From G963662675 sp963676845 (GTDB lineage: Bacteria > Bacteroidota > Bacteroidia > Bacteroidales > Prolixibacteraceae), in assembly GCA_963676845.2 (NCBI GenBank), contig CAXXKK010000027.1, positions 62,001-126,000 of the forward strand: a stretch of 64,000 nucleotides of DNA, given 5' to 3'. Shown here in pieces: positions 44,190-53,019 of the stretch (within the stretch, counting starts at the first letter, position 1; every line of letters begins with the position of its first letter). The notes beneath the pieces were generated by a model. The model saw only the letters and a program-made list of their open reading frames with translations, had not been told where the DNA came from and ran no database searches. A program made the translations under genes and the position numbers.

Positions 44190-45269
44190 TCACTTCATAT
44201 AGCCAACCTCGCGATAATACCTTTCTGCTCCGGGATGTAATGGTACGCCAAAATTGCTCCAAACCGTATTTGTATCATAAGTATAAATCCGAATGAACCA
44301 TTTCAGGCGTCCCCTATTTTCATCAATTGCTTTAGCAATCTCATACGCTACCTGCTCCGGTGTGTCATCCCTTGCGAAAAACGATTCCCCTGACCGACCT
44401 AAGGTTTTAATCCTTCGATCAATACCATTTAAGAAATCATTTTGTACCTCAATATATTCCGAATCAACATTTACTTCTTTTACTAAATCCAATTCGTGTT
44501 TTGGTAATTCCCAAAAATATAAGTCAAATTTTTCACTCAAAGTTGTCCAGTATGAAGATTCAATATTATTACTTGGAGATGCCAGGAAACCAGCCATAAC
44601 ATCAAAATCTCCATTTAAAGCATCTTCCATCGACACCCGGGTTGTTCCTCCCCACGCCTCAATATCTTCAGCCGTAACACCATAATAATTCAATATACGT
44701 GCAATACTTCCATCCGTATCAAGAATCCGAACAGGTAAATGTTCTTGTACAATCTGCTCAAAACTTGTTGCATCAGATCCTTCCATCGAAGCAACCAAGT
44801 AATAAAACGGATCTTCAACTTTCGCAATTAACCGCAGATTTTTGAAAGGGCCACCCCCAAAACTTCCGTTGTATGAATCGGCAAGAAAAGCACTTGCAGT
44901 TACGCCAAAATCAACTTTTGCATTCAATCTGTAAATAGTTCCATCCTCCAGATTTGCCTCATCCAATTCAGGTGGATATTCATTATTAGAAACTATTCTT
45001 GGACCATGAATCCGGTTACAATTTCGACAAATCAGAACAGAATAACCGTAAGGCTCCATCGCTTCCTGTACAAAATCAGCTAATTCCCCCCAAGGACATC
45101 CAGCTTCACAAGCCCCGGCAAAAACGGGTCTTTTTACATCCCATCCGGTTTCCCCTACATCAATTGTTTCCTGTGCATCTACTCCGATAAATGCAACCAA
45201 TACCATAAATACTGATATTAAAAATTTATGAAAGCCACGAACCTTATAGACTGGAGATATATTCTTCAT
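44190..45269 (-). CDS. TAXI-family solute-binding protein, orphan
   Basis: The 359-residue exported protein has a signal peptide ending GVDAQ near residue 33. The C-terminal VPLHPGAERYYREVG is the family's characteristic end, and the body has two alpha/beta lobes typical of TAXI-type TRAP receptors. No TRAP membrane subunits are adjacent. The N-terminal region carries two cysteine pairs, GACEAGCPW near residue 54 and CRNCNRIHG near residue 82, not usual for the family as I know it. They may form disulfides or bind metal. Ligand unknown; possible ligands for TAXI proteins include glutamate and other small organic acids. Confidence 0.78.
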   Translation of the reverse strand: MKNISPVYKVRGFHKFLISVFMVLVAFIGVDAQETIDVGETGWDVKRPVFAGACEAGCPWGELADFVQEAMEPYGYSVLICRNCNRIHGPRIVSNNEYPPELDEANLEDGTIYRLNAKVDFGVTASAFLADSYNGSFGGGPFKNLRLIAKVEDPFYYLVASMEGSDATSFEQIVQEHLPVRILDTDGSIARILNYYGVTAEDIEAWGGTTRVSMEDALNGDFDVMAGFLASPSNNIESSYWTTLSEKFDLYFWELPKHELDLVKEVNVDSEYIEVQNDFLNGIDRRIKTLGRSGESFFARDDTPEQVAYEIAKAIDENRGRLKWFIRIYTYDTNTVWSNFGVPLHPGAERYYREVGYMK

Positions 45270-45645
45270 TTTGTTAGGTTTAATTTATTGATGTAACTAT
45301 TTTAAAATTAAGCATTAAGATACACAATTATATTCCAGATCTCAAGTTATCCAAACAAAAAAATAAAAAAGGGGACAAGATGAATTCTTTGCCTATAATG
45401 GTAATTTAGAAATACTTTTACAACAAGGGAAATAATAAACTAAAATGATCGTTAAAAATGAAGAAAAAGGATAAGAGGAGAGCCTTTCATTATAGCGATT
45501 ATAATATTGGTCAATTCGGCACAATCTCCCTTATCCTTTTGATATTTTAAAGGTAATACTTTTCTTTTTTATAAACATATCTTGCCTGTTTCATATTGAT
45601 TTCTTTCCTTCACTATAAAATCCAACATAAAAAAACAATATCAAT
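45270..45645. other. Intergenic region with a long structured inverted repeat
   Basis: In this 376-bp gap, AAAAGGATAAG (45465-45475) and CTTATCCTTTT (45530-45540) pair perfectly. The pairing extends inward by GGAGA/TCTCC past one bulged A. A smaller ATTATA/TATAAT hairpin lies inside the loop. The 3' arm runs into a T-rich stretch, so it may be a structured RNA or the terminator of a small transcript. No open frame is convincing. Confidence 0.45.
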
Positions 45646-46221
45646 ATGATACGTGAATTAATATTGAAAAACAGAAGTTACAGACGTTTTCATGAAGAAA
45701 AAAGAATTTCTACAGAACAATTAAAGAGCTGGATTGATTTGGCACGCTTCTCTGCCAGTGGCATGAATGCTCAATCATTAAGATATATATTGATTACCGA
45801 AAAGGATATGTGTAGTAAGGTTTTTCCTTTGGTAAGCTGGGCTGGATTTCTAAAAGACTGGGGAGGTCCCAAAGAAGGAGAAAGACCTTCTGCCTACATT
45901 GTAATGATGCACGACAATACAATTTCCAATAATTACTATTGTGATGATGGAATAGCCGCACAAAGCATTCTTTTGGGTGCAGTTGAAAGTGGATATGGAG
46001 GATGCATTATGGCATCAGTCAAAAGAGAATCTCTCCGTGAAGTCTTAAGCATTGATGAGAAATATAAAATCATTCAGATAATTGCACTCGGAAAACCCAA
46101 CGAAAAAATTGTTCTGGATGACATGAAAGACGATGATTTTAAATATTGGCGTGATGAGAACGATACGCATCATGTTCCCAAAAGAGCTCTTTCTGATATT
46201 ATTATTGAAGAAATTGATTAA
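45646..46221 (+). CDS. Nitroreductase-family protein
   Basis: The 191-residue flavoprotein opens with the FMN-phosphate-binding NRSYRRFHEEKRIS and LARFSASGMNAQSLRYI. It continues with DDGIAAQSILLGAVESGYGGC near residue 105 and ALGKPNEKI near 147, as in FMN-dependent nitroreductases. Members reduce quinones, nitro compounds or enones with NAD(P)H. No operon partner is obvious, so the physiological substrate is unknown. Confidence 0.9.
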   Translation: MIRELILKNRSYRRFHEEKRISTEQLKSWIDLARFSASGMNAQSLRYILITEKDMCSKVFPLVSWAGFLKDWGGPKEGERPSAYIVMMHDNTISNNYYCDDGIAAQSILLGAVESGYGGCIMASVKRESLREVLSIDEKYKIIQIIALGKPNEKIVLDDMKDDDFKYWRDENDTHHVPKRALSDIIIEEID

Positions 46222-46308
46222 TAGAAATTCGATAATGAAATAACTTCAGATTCAAAATACAATTGTTTCATTTCTTCAATTTAAAACAAGGAGTTAAAAA
46301 ATGTTAGG

Positions 46309-46370
46309 ACGTATAGAATCATACGTATAAATTTATATTTTTGGGTTCTCAAATTATACAACTAAATTTG
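46309..46370 (+). promoter_or_regulatory. Promoter region of the OmpH-like gene with a dyad
   Basis: Two perfect -7 elements, TATTTTTG (46336-46343) and TAAATTTG (46363-46370), lie 80-110 bp before the ATG. A perfect ACGTAT-N6-ATACGT dyad (46309-46326) sits just upstream and could be an operator. Confidence 0.4.
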
Positions 46371-46448
46371 AACCTAAAACAAATATTGTTCAGATAATTT
46401 TAATTGCGATTTTGGATCCTACGGATTCCTTACCCTAAAAAAACGACT

Positions 46449-47045
46449 ATGAAAAATACATCATTAATTTTAAATCTGGTTTTACTTGTAGCAGTTGTTG
46501 TAATTTATATTTTACATTTCACTTCAGATAAACCTGCTAATGTTAAAGCAGCAACTCCCAGCACATCTTCTGTGCAACAATCTGATTTAAAATTTGCCTA
46601 TCTAAAAGTTGATTCATTAATCGCTTTTTATGATTTAGCTATTGACTTAAACGAAAAATTTTCTCAAGATCAGGAATCATACAGCAGTGAGTTCAATGAA
46701 AAGTATACTACATTTCAACAAGCTGCAACAACTTTTCAGGAGAAATTACAAAGCGGAGGTTTTGCTACTGAAGAAAGAGCAATTCAGGAACGAGACAGAC
46801 TTCTGGGAGAAGAAGAAAAAATTTCAAATCTGGAAGAAGAATTAACGGCTAAATTAAATGAACTTCAAAATGCGAATTCTCAACAATTGGAAGATAGCAT
46901 TATGACCTATTTGCGTTCATATAATGAAACCAAACAATATTCTTACATTCTTGATGCATCAGGTATTATTATTGGAGACGATGCAAATAACATTACCAAA
47001 GAAATTCTTGATGCATTAAATACACGCTACAGTGCGAGCAAATAA
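46449..47045 (+). CDS. OmpH/Skp-family protein
   Basis: From ATG 46449 the protein has 198 residues. It has an uncleaved-looking N-terminal hydrophobic segment (about 5-24), then FAYLKVDSLIAFYDLAIDL, the typical OmpH/Skp opening strand. A long charged coiled-coil region follows (about 65-145; glutamate/glutamine-rich), and the C-terminal strand YILDASGIIIG is also typical. Skp-like proteins are periplasmic chaperones for outer-membrane proteins. An in-frame start 15 residues upstream lacks family similarity. Confidence 0.85.
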   Translation: MKNTSLILNLVLLVAVVVIYILHFTSDKPANVKAATPSTSSVQQSDLKFAYLKVDSLIAFYDLAIDLNEKFSQDQESYSSEFNEKYTTFQQAATTFQEKLQSGGFATEERAIQERDRLLGEEEKISNLEEELTAKLNELQNANSQQLEDSIMTYLRSYNETKQYSYILDASGIIIGDDANNITKEILDALNTRYSASK

Positions 47046-47069
47046 TTATCCAATTATATGATATTGATG

Positions 47070-47096
47070 AATCCGGGTTTTGCCCGGATTTTTTAT
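47070..47096 (+). terminator. Terminator after the OmpH-like gene
   Basis: AATCCGGG and CCCGGATT pair around a 5-nt loop and end in TTTTTTATTTT. Confidence 0.85.
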
Positions 47097-47113
47097 TTTC
47101 CTAACTTTTCACA

Positions 47114-48307
47114 ATGTCTTTTGCCAAACGATATATAGCAAGAAATATTCAACAGGAAATACTTTTACAGCAAGCTGTTTCTGCCAATTTAGAAATGGTA
47201 ATTGTAGTTCCTGTATGTAACGAACCTGAATTGTTGAAAACCTTGAAATCCCTTACAAATTGCGAAAGGCCAAACTGTTCAATAGAAGTAATTCTTGTTG
47301 TAAATGAATCGGAGGACAGTCCACCTGACATCTACAAACAAAATGATAAAACAGTAAGTGAAGTCGATCTTTGGGCAACTGAAAATTGCGACTCTAACTT
47401 TAATATATTCATCATACGTCCCTCCTCATTCCCAAAGAAACATGCGGGCGTAGGTTTAGCAAGAAAAACAGGGATGGACGAAGCTGTATTCAGATTTCAT
47501 CAAATAAATAAGCCCACTGGAATATTGGTCTCCCTAGATGCAGACACTCTTGTAATACCCAACTACTTAACCGAAATCTACAAGCTTTTCCATTCTGATT
47601 CAAACTGCATTGGAACAACTATCAAATTTGAACATCGAATTGATGAGCTTAAAGATGAGCATCAACGCAAAGGGATTGAACTCTATGAAAAGTACCTTCA
47701 TTATTATAAGAATGCACTTGATTTTACGAGCCATCCTCATGCTATCTATACCGTAGGTTCTGCTTTTGCTGTCCGCGCAGATGCCTATATAAAACAAGGA
47801 GGAATGAGTAAACGGCAAGCTGGTGAAGATTTTTATTTTCTCCATAAATTAACTCAATTGGGGAAAGTATCGGAACTCAACTCAACCTGTGTTTATCCTT
47901 CAGCGAGAATATCTTCGCGAGTCCCTTTTGGCACGGGCCCTGTTCTAAAAAAATGGATGGACGGAGATCAAAGTCTAAAAGAAACTTACAACACCCAGGC
48001 ATTTACAGAACTAAAAGACTTTTTCAATCAGCTCTCGTTTTTTTATAAAAACGATATATCCGACTTAAAAAACATGAAAACGAGCCATGCTATAAAATCA
48101 TTCCTCGAGCAGGATGATTTCATTAAAAACCTTCAAGAAATAAAAAAGAACAGTTCGTCGTACCCAAGTTTCACAAAGCGTTTTTTTCAGTATTTCAATG
48201 CCTTCAAAGTGTTGAAATTTTTAAATTATACACATCCTGATTTGTACCCATTTCAAGATTTAATTGAAGCTAACAGACAACTCAAAAGCCTATTAAACCC
48301 TAAATAA
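47114..48307 (+). CDS. Family 2 glycosyltransferase
   Basis: The 397-residue protein has a GT-A fold start, MVIVVPVCNEPELLKTLKSL near residue 28, with the metal-binding DxD as LVSLDADTLVIPNY near 142. Later motifs are AGEDFYFLHKL near residue 237 and a C-terminal helical part. It has no membrane helices. It probably transfers a nucleotide-activated sugar in glycan or glycolipid synthesis, but no neighbouring glycan genes narrow this. It converges with the decarboxylase gene 10 bp away. Confidence 0.85.
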   Translation: MSFAKRYIARNIQQEILLQQAVSANLEMVIVVPVCNEPELLKTLKSLTNCERPNCSIEVILVVNESEDSPPDIYKQNDKTVSEVDLWATENCDSNFNIFIIRPSSFPKKHAGVGLARKTGMDEAVFRFHQINKPTGILVSLDADTLVIPNYLTEIYKLFHSDSNCIGTTIKFEHRIDELKDEHQRKGIELYEKYLHYYKNALDFTSHPHAIYTVGSAFAVRADAYIKQGGMSKRQAGEDFYFLHKLTQLGKVSELNSTCVYPSARISSRVPFGTGPVLKKWMDGDQSLKETYNTQAFTELKDFFNQLSFFYKNDISDLKNMKTSHAIKSFLEQDDFIKNLQEIKKNSSSYPSFTKRFFQYFNAFKVLKFLNYTHPDLYPFQDLIEANRQLKSLLNPK

Positions 48308-48317
48308 TAAAATACTA

Positions 48318-49757
48318 TCAGTTTTTTTCAAACTTTTTTGAGAAATCAAAAATTAGATTCCAGGCATTTTTAACATGTTCCTTTTTGGTATTTGTCTGGC
48401 CAATACTCATACGAAGCCAGAACTTTCCAGCTAGAACAGTATGAGTCAAGTAAATTCTCCCACTTTTATTCAAAGCATCCATCAACTTTCTATTAAAATC
48501 ATCTCCTGCTTTATGACGAAAGCAAACCAGGTTGAATGGAGGCTTATTTAATAGTTCAAAATCATTGGATTCCTCTATCCAGGAGGCAAACGAGGCTGCA
48601 AGTTTTAGGTGCTCCCCAATATGATAGCGCAAACCGTCAACTCCATAATGACGAATAACAAACCAAAGTTTCAATGCACGAAAACGTCTTCCAAGCTGAA
48701 CATGCCAGTCACGATAGTCAATTACCGCACCTTTTTCCGTTGCTTCATTTTTAAGATATTCAGGCAAAATGCTAAGCGTTTTTATGAGTACCGATTTGTC
48801 TGCAACAAAAAAGCAATCACAATCAAAATTAGTAAACATCCATTTATGTGGGTTGAATGCATAACTATCTGCTAATTCCAAACCTTTAAAGTATGAACGA
48901 AAATCCGGGCAAATTGAAGCACTCCCAGCCATTGCGCCATCAACATGAAGCCAAAGTCCATACTTTCTGGAAACCTTACCTATTGCTTCAATAGGATCCA
49001 CTGCATTGGAAGAAGTAGTTCCAACAGTTGCACATACAAAAAATGGTATAAATCCGTTTTCAATATCAGCGACAATCTGCTTTTCCAGCAATTCAGTCGT
49101 CATTGCAAAACTTTCATCAACATCAATCTTTCTCAAATTATCCGTTCCAACACCCATCACCTTAATCCCTTTTTCTACCGAAGAGTGCGTTTGTGTAGAA
49201 ACATAAGCCACAAGTCCGGAACTATCGCCGGTAAGGTTGCTGGTATAATCTGTTTTTCGCTCACGTGCAGCCAACATAGCTGTAAGAACTGCATTTGAGG
49301 CTGTATCCTGAATAACACCACCGCCCGACTGTGTCGTTTTAAAATGCTGAGGCAAGCCCATCATATCCACAAGCCAGTCCATAACGTGACTTTCCAGCTC
49401 TGTACAAGCCGGACTGGTAGCCCACAACATTCCCTGCACTCCCAAGCCAGCAGACAATAATTCACCCAATATGGAAGGAGCTGATGTATTCGATTGGAAA
49501 TAAGCAAAAAAGTTAGGCGATTGCCAATGAGTAATACCAGGCATGATAATCTTATCAACATCTTTCATCATTGAATCAAAAGATTCTCCACTTTCAGAAG
49601 CAGAAGCAGGTAATTGCTCCCGAATACTTCCCGGTTCAACTTTCGATAATACCGGGTAGTTTTCAATATTCTCGTAATAATCAGCGATCCAGTCAACCAA
49701 TTTCTTTCCCTCCTCCCGAAATTGATCAGGAGTCATATGATATGATTTTTCAGCCAT
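48318..49757 (-). CDS. Group II pyridoxal-dependent amino acid decarboxylase
   Basis: The 479-residue PLP enzyme resembles aromatic-L-amino-acid decarboxylases. It has the N-terminal MTPDQFREEGKKLVDWIADYY, GVIQDTASNAVLTAMLAAR near 147, WLHVDGAMAGSA near 269 (His/Asp around PLP) and the PLP lysine in FNPHKWMFTNFDCDC near 301. It releases CO2 from an amino acid, likely tryptophan, tyrosine, phenylalanine or a relative. Its neighbour downstream is acylphosphatase, one base upstream on the same strand, so the two may be co-transcribed. Exact substrate is not readable. Confidence 0.92.
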   Translation of the reverse strand: MAEKSYHMTPDQFREEGKKLVDWIADYYENIENYPVLSKVEPGSIREQLPASASESGESFDSMMKDVDKIIMPGITHWQSPNFFAYFQSNTSAPSILGELLSAGLGVQGMLWATSPACTELESHVMDWLVDMMGLPQHFKTTQSGGGVIQDTASNAVLTAMLAARERKTDYTSNLTGDSSGLVAYVSTQTHSSVEKGIKVMGVGTDNLRKIDVDESFAMTTELLEKQIVADIENGFIPFFVCATVGTTSSNAVDPIEAIGKVSRKYGLWLHVDGAMAGSASICPDFRSYFKGLELADSYAFNPHKWMFTNFDCDCFFVADKSVLIKTLSILPEYLKNEATEKGAVIDYRDWHVQLGRRFRALKLWFVIRHYGVDGLRYHIGEHLKLAASFASWIEESNDFELLNKPPFNLVCFRHKAGDDFNRKLMDALNKSGRIYLTHTVLAGKFWLRMSIGQTNTKKEHVKNAWNLIFDFSKKFEKN

Positions 49758-50039
49758 TTAATATTTAATGTAAAATGATTCGTAATAATGTAATTCTGGT
49801 AATTCGGATTTAAACACCCGGTCAACCCGACTGTATCCATTGCCTAATTTTAGCTTTTCAATAAAGATCGAAAGTAAGTCAGGATTCCCGTTAACTTCAA
49901 TCTCAACACTTCCATCAACTTTATTTTTCACCCATCCCTTTAGGTTTAGTTCTAACGCTGATTGATGGACAAAATATCTAAATCCTACGCCCTGTACTCG
50001 TCCAACAAGTACGATATGAAACGCCTTTTCTGTTTTCAA
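49758..50039 (-). CDS. acyP: Acylphosphatase
   Basis: The 93-residue enzyme hydrolyses acyl phosphates such as acetyl phosphate. The signature VGRVQGVGFRYFV near residue 12 contains the phosphate-binding loop and catalytic Arg. GWVKNKVDGSVEIEVNG near 35 includes the catalytic Asn. Length is normal. It ends directly next to the decarboxylase start and lies 2 bp downstream of a small membrane protein gene, so a three-gene minus-strand unit is likely. Confidence 0.95.
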   Translation of the reverse strand: MKTEKAFHIVLVGRVQGVGFRYFVHQSALELNLKGWVKNKVDGSVEIEVNGNPDLLSIFIEKLKLGNGYSRVDRVFKSELPELHYYESFYIKY

Positions 50040-50041
50040 AC

Positions 50042-50416
50042 TTAAGATTCTATTGGTGTTGGATTCTTAAATTCTTCGATGATTTCCGGTTGAACAAGCG
50101 CCCAGATGGAATATACCCCAAGAGCCGTTCCTAACGGAAAATTCAACAAATCAAGAGCAGAAACAATGATAACAAGGATCCTCGCCCACTCTTTATGTTT
50201 TAGTAATCCAATACCTCCAATAAGTCCAGGAATAGAGACTATAAAAAAGAATACAGCTAAAGAACTACCAACAATATTCAAAATAAATTCAGCCTCCATA
50301 TCATCTGAAATATTGCCAATTAAGCTAAAAAGGAACTGAAAAAATATCGCCAATAGAATCCCTAATACACTAAATACGATATGCAGAATTGCGACAAGGC
50401 TAATGTGAGTTTTCAT
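50042..50416 (-). CDS. Small four-helix membrane protein of unknown function
   Basis: The 124-residue protein has hydrophobic segments at about 8-34, 46-66, 72-90 and 95-112, with a soluble acidic C-terminus. A Gly-rich PGLIGGIGLLKHKEW motif lies between helices two and three. I do not recognise a family with a known job. Probably in one unit with acyP. Confidence 0.7.
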   Translation of the reverse strand: MKTHISLVAILHIVFSVLGILLAIFFQFLFSLIGNISDDMEAEFILNIVGSSLAVFFFIVSIPGLIGGIGLLKHKEWARILVIIVSALDLLNFPLGTALGVYSIWALVQPEIIEEFKNPTPIES

Positions 50417-50535
50417 AGCTAAAAATTTTTCTACTAAAATTAAGAAGAATGATTGAGATACTAGTCCCCTGATTGCTAGATTTTTATTATTACCTGATAT
50501 TTACTAATCCCAAAATCAAAAAACGTATAATATAA

Positions 50536-50554
50536 GTAGGTGCAGTGCATCTAC
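50536..50554. promoter_or_regulatory. Near-perfect 19-bp palindrome between divergent genes
   Basis: GTAGGTGCA-G-TGCATCTAC has 9-bp arms with one mismatch. It lies between the minus-strand membrane gene and the plus-strand small gene at 50659; candidate operator. Confidence 0.35.
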
Positions 50555-50627
50555 TGGTAAAAGTTAATTTCAACAACAACAGTCTCTATTTGTTATTTAT
50601 ATTGAATAGCAGATCACTAAAATTAAA

Positions 50628-50635
50628 TAACTTTG
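50628..50635 (+). promoter_or_regulatory. Candidate -7 element for the small gene at 50659
   Basis: TAACTTTG is a perfect TAnnTTTG; an ATTG is 23 nt upstream. The predicted leader of under 20 nt contains AGGAGGG at 50648, an unusually strong Shine-Dalgarno for this phylum. Confidence 0.45.
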
Positions 50636-50658
50636 TGGTTTGAAAAAAGGAGGGACAG

Positions 50659-50910
50659 ATGGAATTATTAAGAGTATTACTTATCGCGGTTGTTTTGGTC
50701 GGGTTGGCTTTTTCCGGTTTAGCAATAAAAGTTCTAATCAAAAAAAGGGGGAAATTCCCCAATATCCATATTGGAAGTAATAAAGACATGAAAGCCCGGG
50801 GCATTACCTGTGCTCAAACTTTTGACAAAATAGAACAAGCCAAAGCAAGAAAAGAGTTAACGTTTAAAGAACTAACGATATTAAAAGAATCAACTGAGGG
50901 AGGCTGCTAA
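50659..50910 (+). CDS. Small single-pass membrane protein with conserved Cys motif
   Basis: The 83-residue protein has one N-terminal helix (about 4-25), a basic KKRGKFPNIHIGSNKDMKARGITCAQ region with Cys at about residue 51, a charged helical tail and a final Cys. I recall similar short proteins in other Bacteroidota, often called membrane or secreted protein, without a function. Its gene converges on apbE and lies near the Na+-NQR operon that ApbE serves, so a role in redox or flavoprotein biology is possible but unproven. The strong ribosome-binding site supports the start. Confidence 0.7.
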   Translation: MELLRVLLIAVVLVGLAFSGLAIKVLIKKRGKFPNIHIGSNKDMKARGITCAQTFDKIEQAKARKELTFKELTILKESTEGGC

Positions 50911-50921
50911 GCTTCCTTTTT

Positions 50922-51965
50922 TTAATCATTCTCTCTTAAGAGTATTTCATTAAATCCATCCGAGAAGAAACTTTTATAGTCTCCATTTTCATCGGCATAA
51001 ATAAAATAGACTTCAATATCATCTCGCGACTCTGCCAACTCGATTGATTTATCCAGACCATAAACCATAAAAGCAGTTGCAAAAGCATCGGCAGTCATAC
51101 AATTATCTGCCAGAACCGTTGCACTCAATAAGCTGTGCTGAACAGGATAACCAGTTTTGGGATCAATGGTGTGTGCATATTTTTTGCCATTCTCAATGTA
51201 GTAGTTTCGATAGTTTCCCGAAGTTGCCACAGCTTTCTCTTTGAGTTGAATAACTGCTTTTAGTTCCTGCGTGTTTAAGAGGTTCCCATCATCAGGACGA
51301 CTAATTCCAATGCTCCAGAAGTTTCCTTTCTCATTTTTCCCCAAGGCAACTACTTCCCCACCAATTTCAACCATGTAATTCTCGCTTCCGATACTTTTCA
51401 GGTAATCAGCAACCAAATCACAAGCAAAACCTTTTGCAATAGCACTGCAATCCAACATTGTATTTGGGTGTTCCTTAATCAGCTTACCTCCTTCAATTTT
51501 TATTTTTTTGTAACCGACCAAAAGCTTTAATGAATCAATTAATTCCTGGCTAACATTTTCTTTATTTTCAAAGCCAAATCCCCAAACATTTACCATAGGA
51601 GCAACAGTTATATCAAATGCGCCATCAGTTACATCAGACACCTCAACTGCTTTATTGTATACTGTCATGAAGAGATCATCTAGTTCTGTATCCCTGTTTT
51701 GATTGATTTTTGAGATGGTAGAATTCTCATCAAAAGTTGACAACGAACTATTCAATTTATTCATTTCAACTTCGATCTCATTCTGCAAATCTTCACCTGC
51801 CGGACTTTCATAGGTAATCGAATAGGTCGTTCCGTATATCAGGCCATGATTATAGATGTATGCACTTTTAGTGCTCGTATTGGTCGTCTGTGATGACTGA
51901 TTTGTGCAAAATGCAAAAAGAAATATCGAAATCAGTAAAAACAAGAATTGATTAGCGCGTGTCAT
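50922..51965 (-). CDS. apbE: FAD:protein FMN transferase
   Basis: From ATG 51965 this is a 347-residue lipoprotein with lipobox FAFC near residue 19, so it acts in the periplasm. Family motifs are YGTTYSITY, LSTFDENSTISKIN, LDCSAIAKGFACD, VEIGGEVVALGK and the metal/FAD-binding MTADAFATAFMVYG. ApbE attaches FMN through a phosphodiester to Thr in NqrB and NqrC, whose genes lie 4 kb away. An in-frame ATG at 52052 would precede the -7 element at 51984, so it was not chosen. Confidence 0.95.
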   Translation of the reverse strand: MTRANQFLFLLISIFLFAFCTNQSSQTTNTSTKSAYIYNHGLIYGTTYSITYESPAGEDLQNEIEVEMNKLNSSLSTFDENSTISKINQNRDTELDDLFMTVYNKAVEVSDVTDGAFDITVAPMVNVWGFGFENKENVSQELIDSLKLLVGYKKIKIEGGKLIKEHPNTMLDCSAIAKGFACDLVADYLKSIGSENYMVEIGGEVVALGKNEKGNFWSIGISRPDDGNLLNTQELKAVIQLKEKAVATSGNYRNYYIENGKKYAHTIDPKTGYPVQHSLLSATVLADNCMTADAFATAFMVYGLDKSIELAESRDDIEVYFIYADENGDYKSFFSDGFNEILLREND

Positions 51966-51983
51966 GTTTCCAAATTTTAGATG

Positions 51984-51991
51984 CAAAGATA
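51984..51991 (-). promoter_or_regulatory. Candidate -7 element for apbE
   Basis: TATCTTTG on the minus strand, about 19 bp before the chosen start; no -33 element at standard spacing was found. Its position argues for the start at 51965. Confidence 0.4.
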
Positions 51992-52185
51992 ATTGAAATT
52001 GAAAGTTCATCCTTTTATTCATCCCAAAAGAAAAGTATAGAATCATATTCATTTGTCATTTTCATGAAGTCTTGTTGAATGAAGAAAGTGATTCCTCGTT
52101 TTTTTCTAAAAAATGAGAATTTTAGAACAACTATTTCTATTTTTGTGCGATTAAAAGAATGTTAACTATCTAAAAAATAAATATC

Positions 52186-52896
52186 GTGGGAAGAGCATTT
52201 GAATACCGCCGTGCCGCAAAAGAAAAACGCTGGGGACATATGTCCAAGGTTTTTCCAAAATTATCGAAAGCCATAACTATTGCTGCAAAAGAAGGTGGGC
52301 CTGATCCGGATATGAATCCAAAATTGCGTACAGCAATTATGAATGCCAAAGCCCAGAATATGCCGAAAGACAATATTGACTCGGCAATTAAAAGAGCTGC
52401 AGGTAAAGACGCTTCAGACTATACAGAAGTAAACTACGAAGGCAAAGGGCCTCATGGCGTTTTGGTTTTTGTTGAATGTGCCACCGACAATACAACACGT
52501 ACGGTTGCCAATGTAAAATCATATTTCAATAAATCCGGTGGAGGAATGGTACCTAACGGTTCGTTGGAATTTATGTTTTCCCGCAAAGCAGTTTTCGAGT
52601 TTGAAAAATTCGACGGTTTAGATGTTGAAGAAATGGAACTTGAATTGATTGATGCAGGGCTTGAAGAAATTGAAGTTGAAGAAGAAATGGTATATATTAC
52701 CGGTGACTACACGAGTTTTGGAAGTTTATCAACTGCTTTGGAGGAAAAAGAAATTGATGTAAAAAAAGGAGTATTAAAGCGCATTCCTACTTCTCCGGTT
52801 GAATTTACAGAAGAACAATTGGAAGACATCGAAAAACTTCTTGATAAAATTGAAGAAGATGACGATGTTCAGCATGTGTTTACCAACATCGCATAA
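52186..52896 (+). CDS. YebC/PmpR-family protein (DNA-binding or translation-assisting)
   Basis: The 236-residue protein starts with GTG and the family's invariant N-terminus GRAFEYRRAAKEKRWGHMSKVF. It contains DPDMNPKLRTAIMNAKAQNMPKDNI near residue 40 and NYEGKGPHGV near 84. Members are annotated as transcription regulators; some act at the ribosome on proline-rich stretches. A -7 element TATTTTTG lies at 52138-52145. It sits between apbE and the nqr operon but has no known link to either. Confidence 0.95.
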   Translation: MGRAFEYRRAAKEKRWGHMSKVFPKLSKAITIAAKEGGPDPDMNPKLRTAIMNAKAQNMPKDNIDSAIKRAAGKDASDYTEVNYEGKGPHGVLVFVECATDNTTRTVANVKSYFNKSGGGMVPNGSLEFMFSRKAVFEFEKFDGLDVEEMELELIDAGLEEIEVEEEMVYITGDYTSFGSLSTALEEKEIDVKKGVLKRIPTSPVEFTEEQLEDIEKLLDKIEEDDDVQHVFTNIA

Positions 52897-52921
52897 AAGA
52901 ATTAATTTCACTCATATTTTC

Positions 52922-52946
52922 AAAGCCATTCTAAAAAAGAATGGCT
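52922..52946 (+). terminator. Terminator after the YebC-family gene
   Basis: AAAGCCATTCT and AGAATGGCTTT pair around a short A-rich loop, followed by TCTTTTT. Confidence 0.8.
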
Positions 52947-52965
52947 TTTCTTTTTCCAAAAGGAA

Positions 52966-52997
52966 TAAAAAAAGAGCTTCTCTTACGAAAAGCTCTT
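52966..52997 (-). terminator. Terminator of the nqr operon
   Basis: On the minus strand, AGAGCTT and AAGCTCT pair around a 10-nt loop and end in seven T. Confidence 0.75.
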
Positions 52998-53019
52998 CTC
53001 AATATATTTTTGTTTGGAA

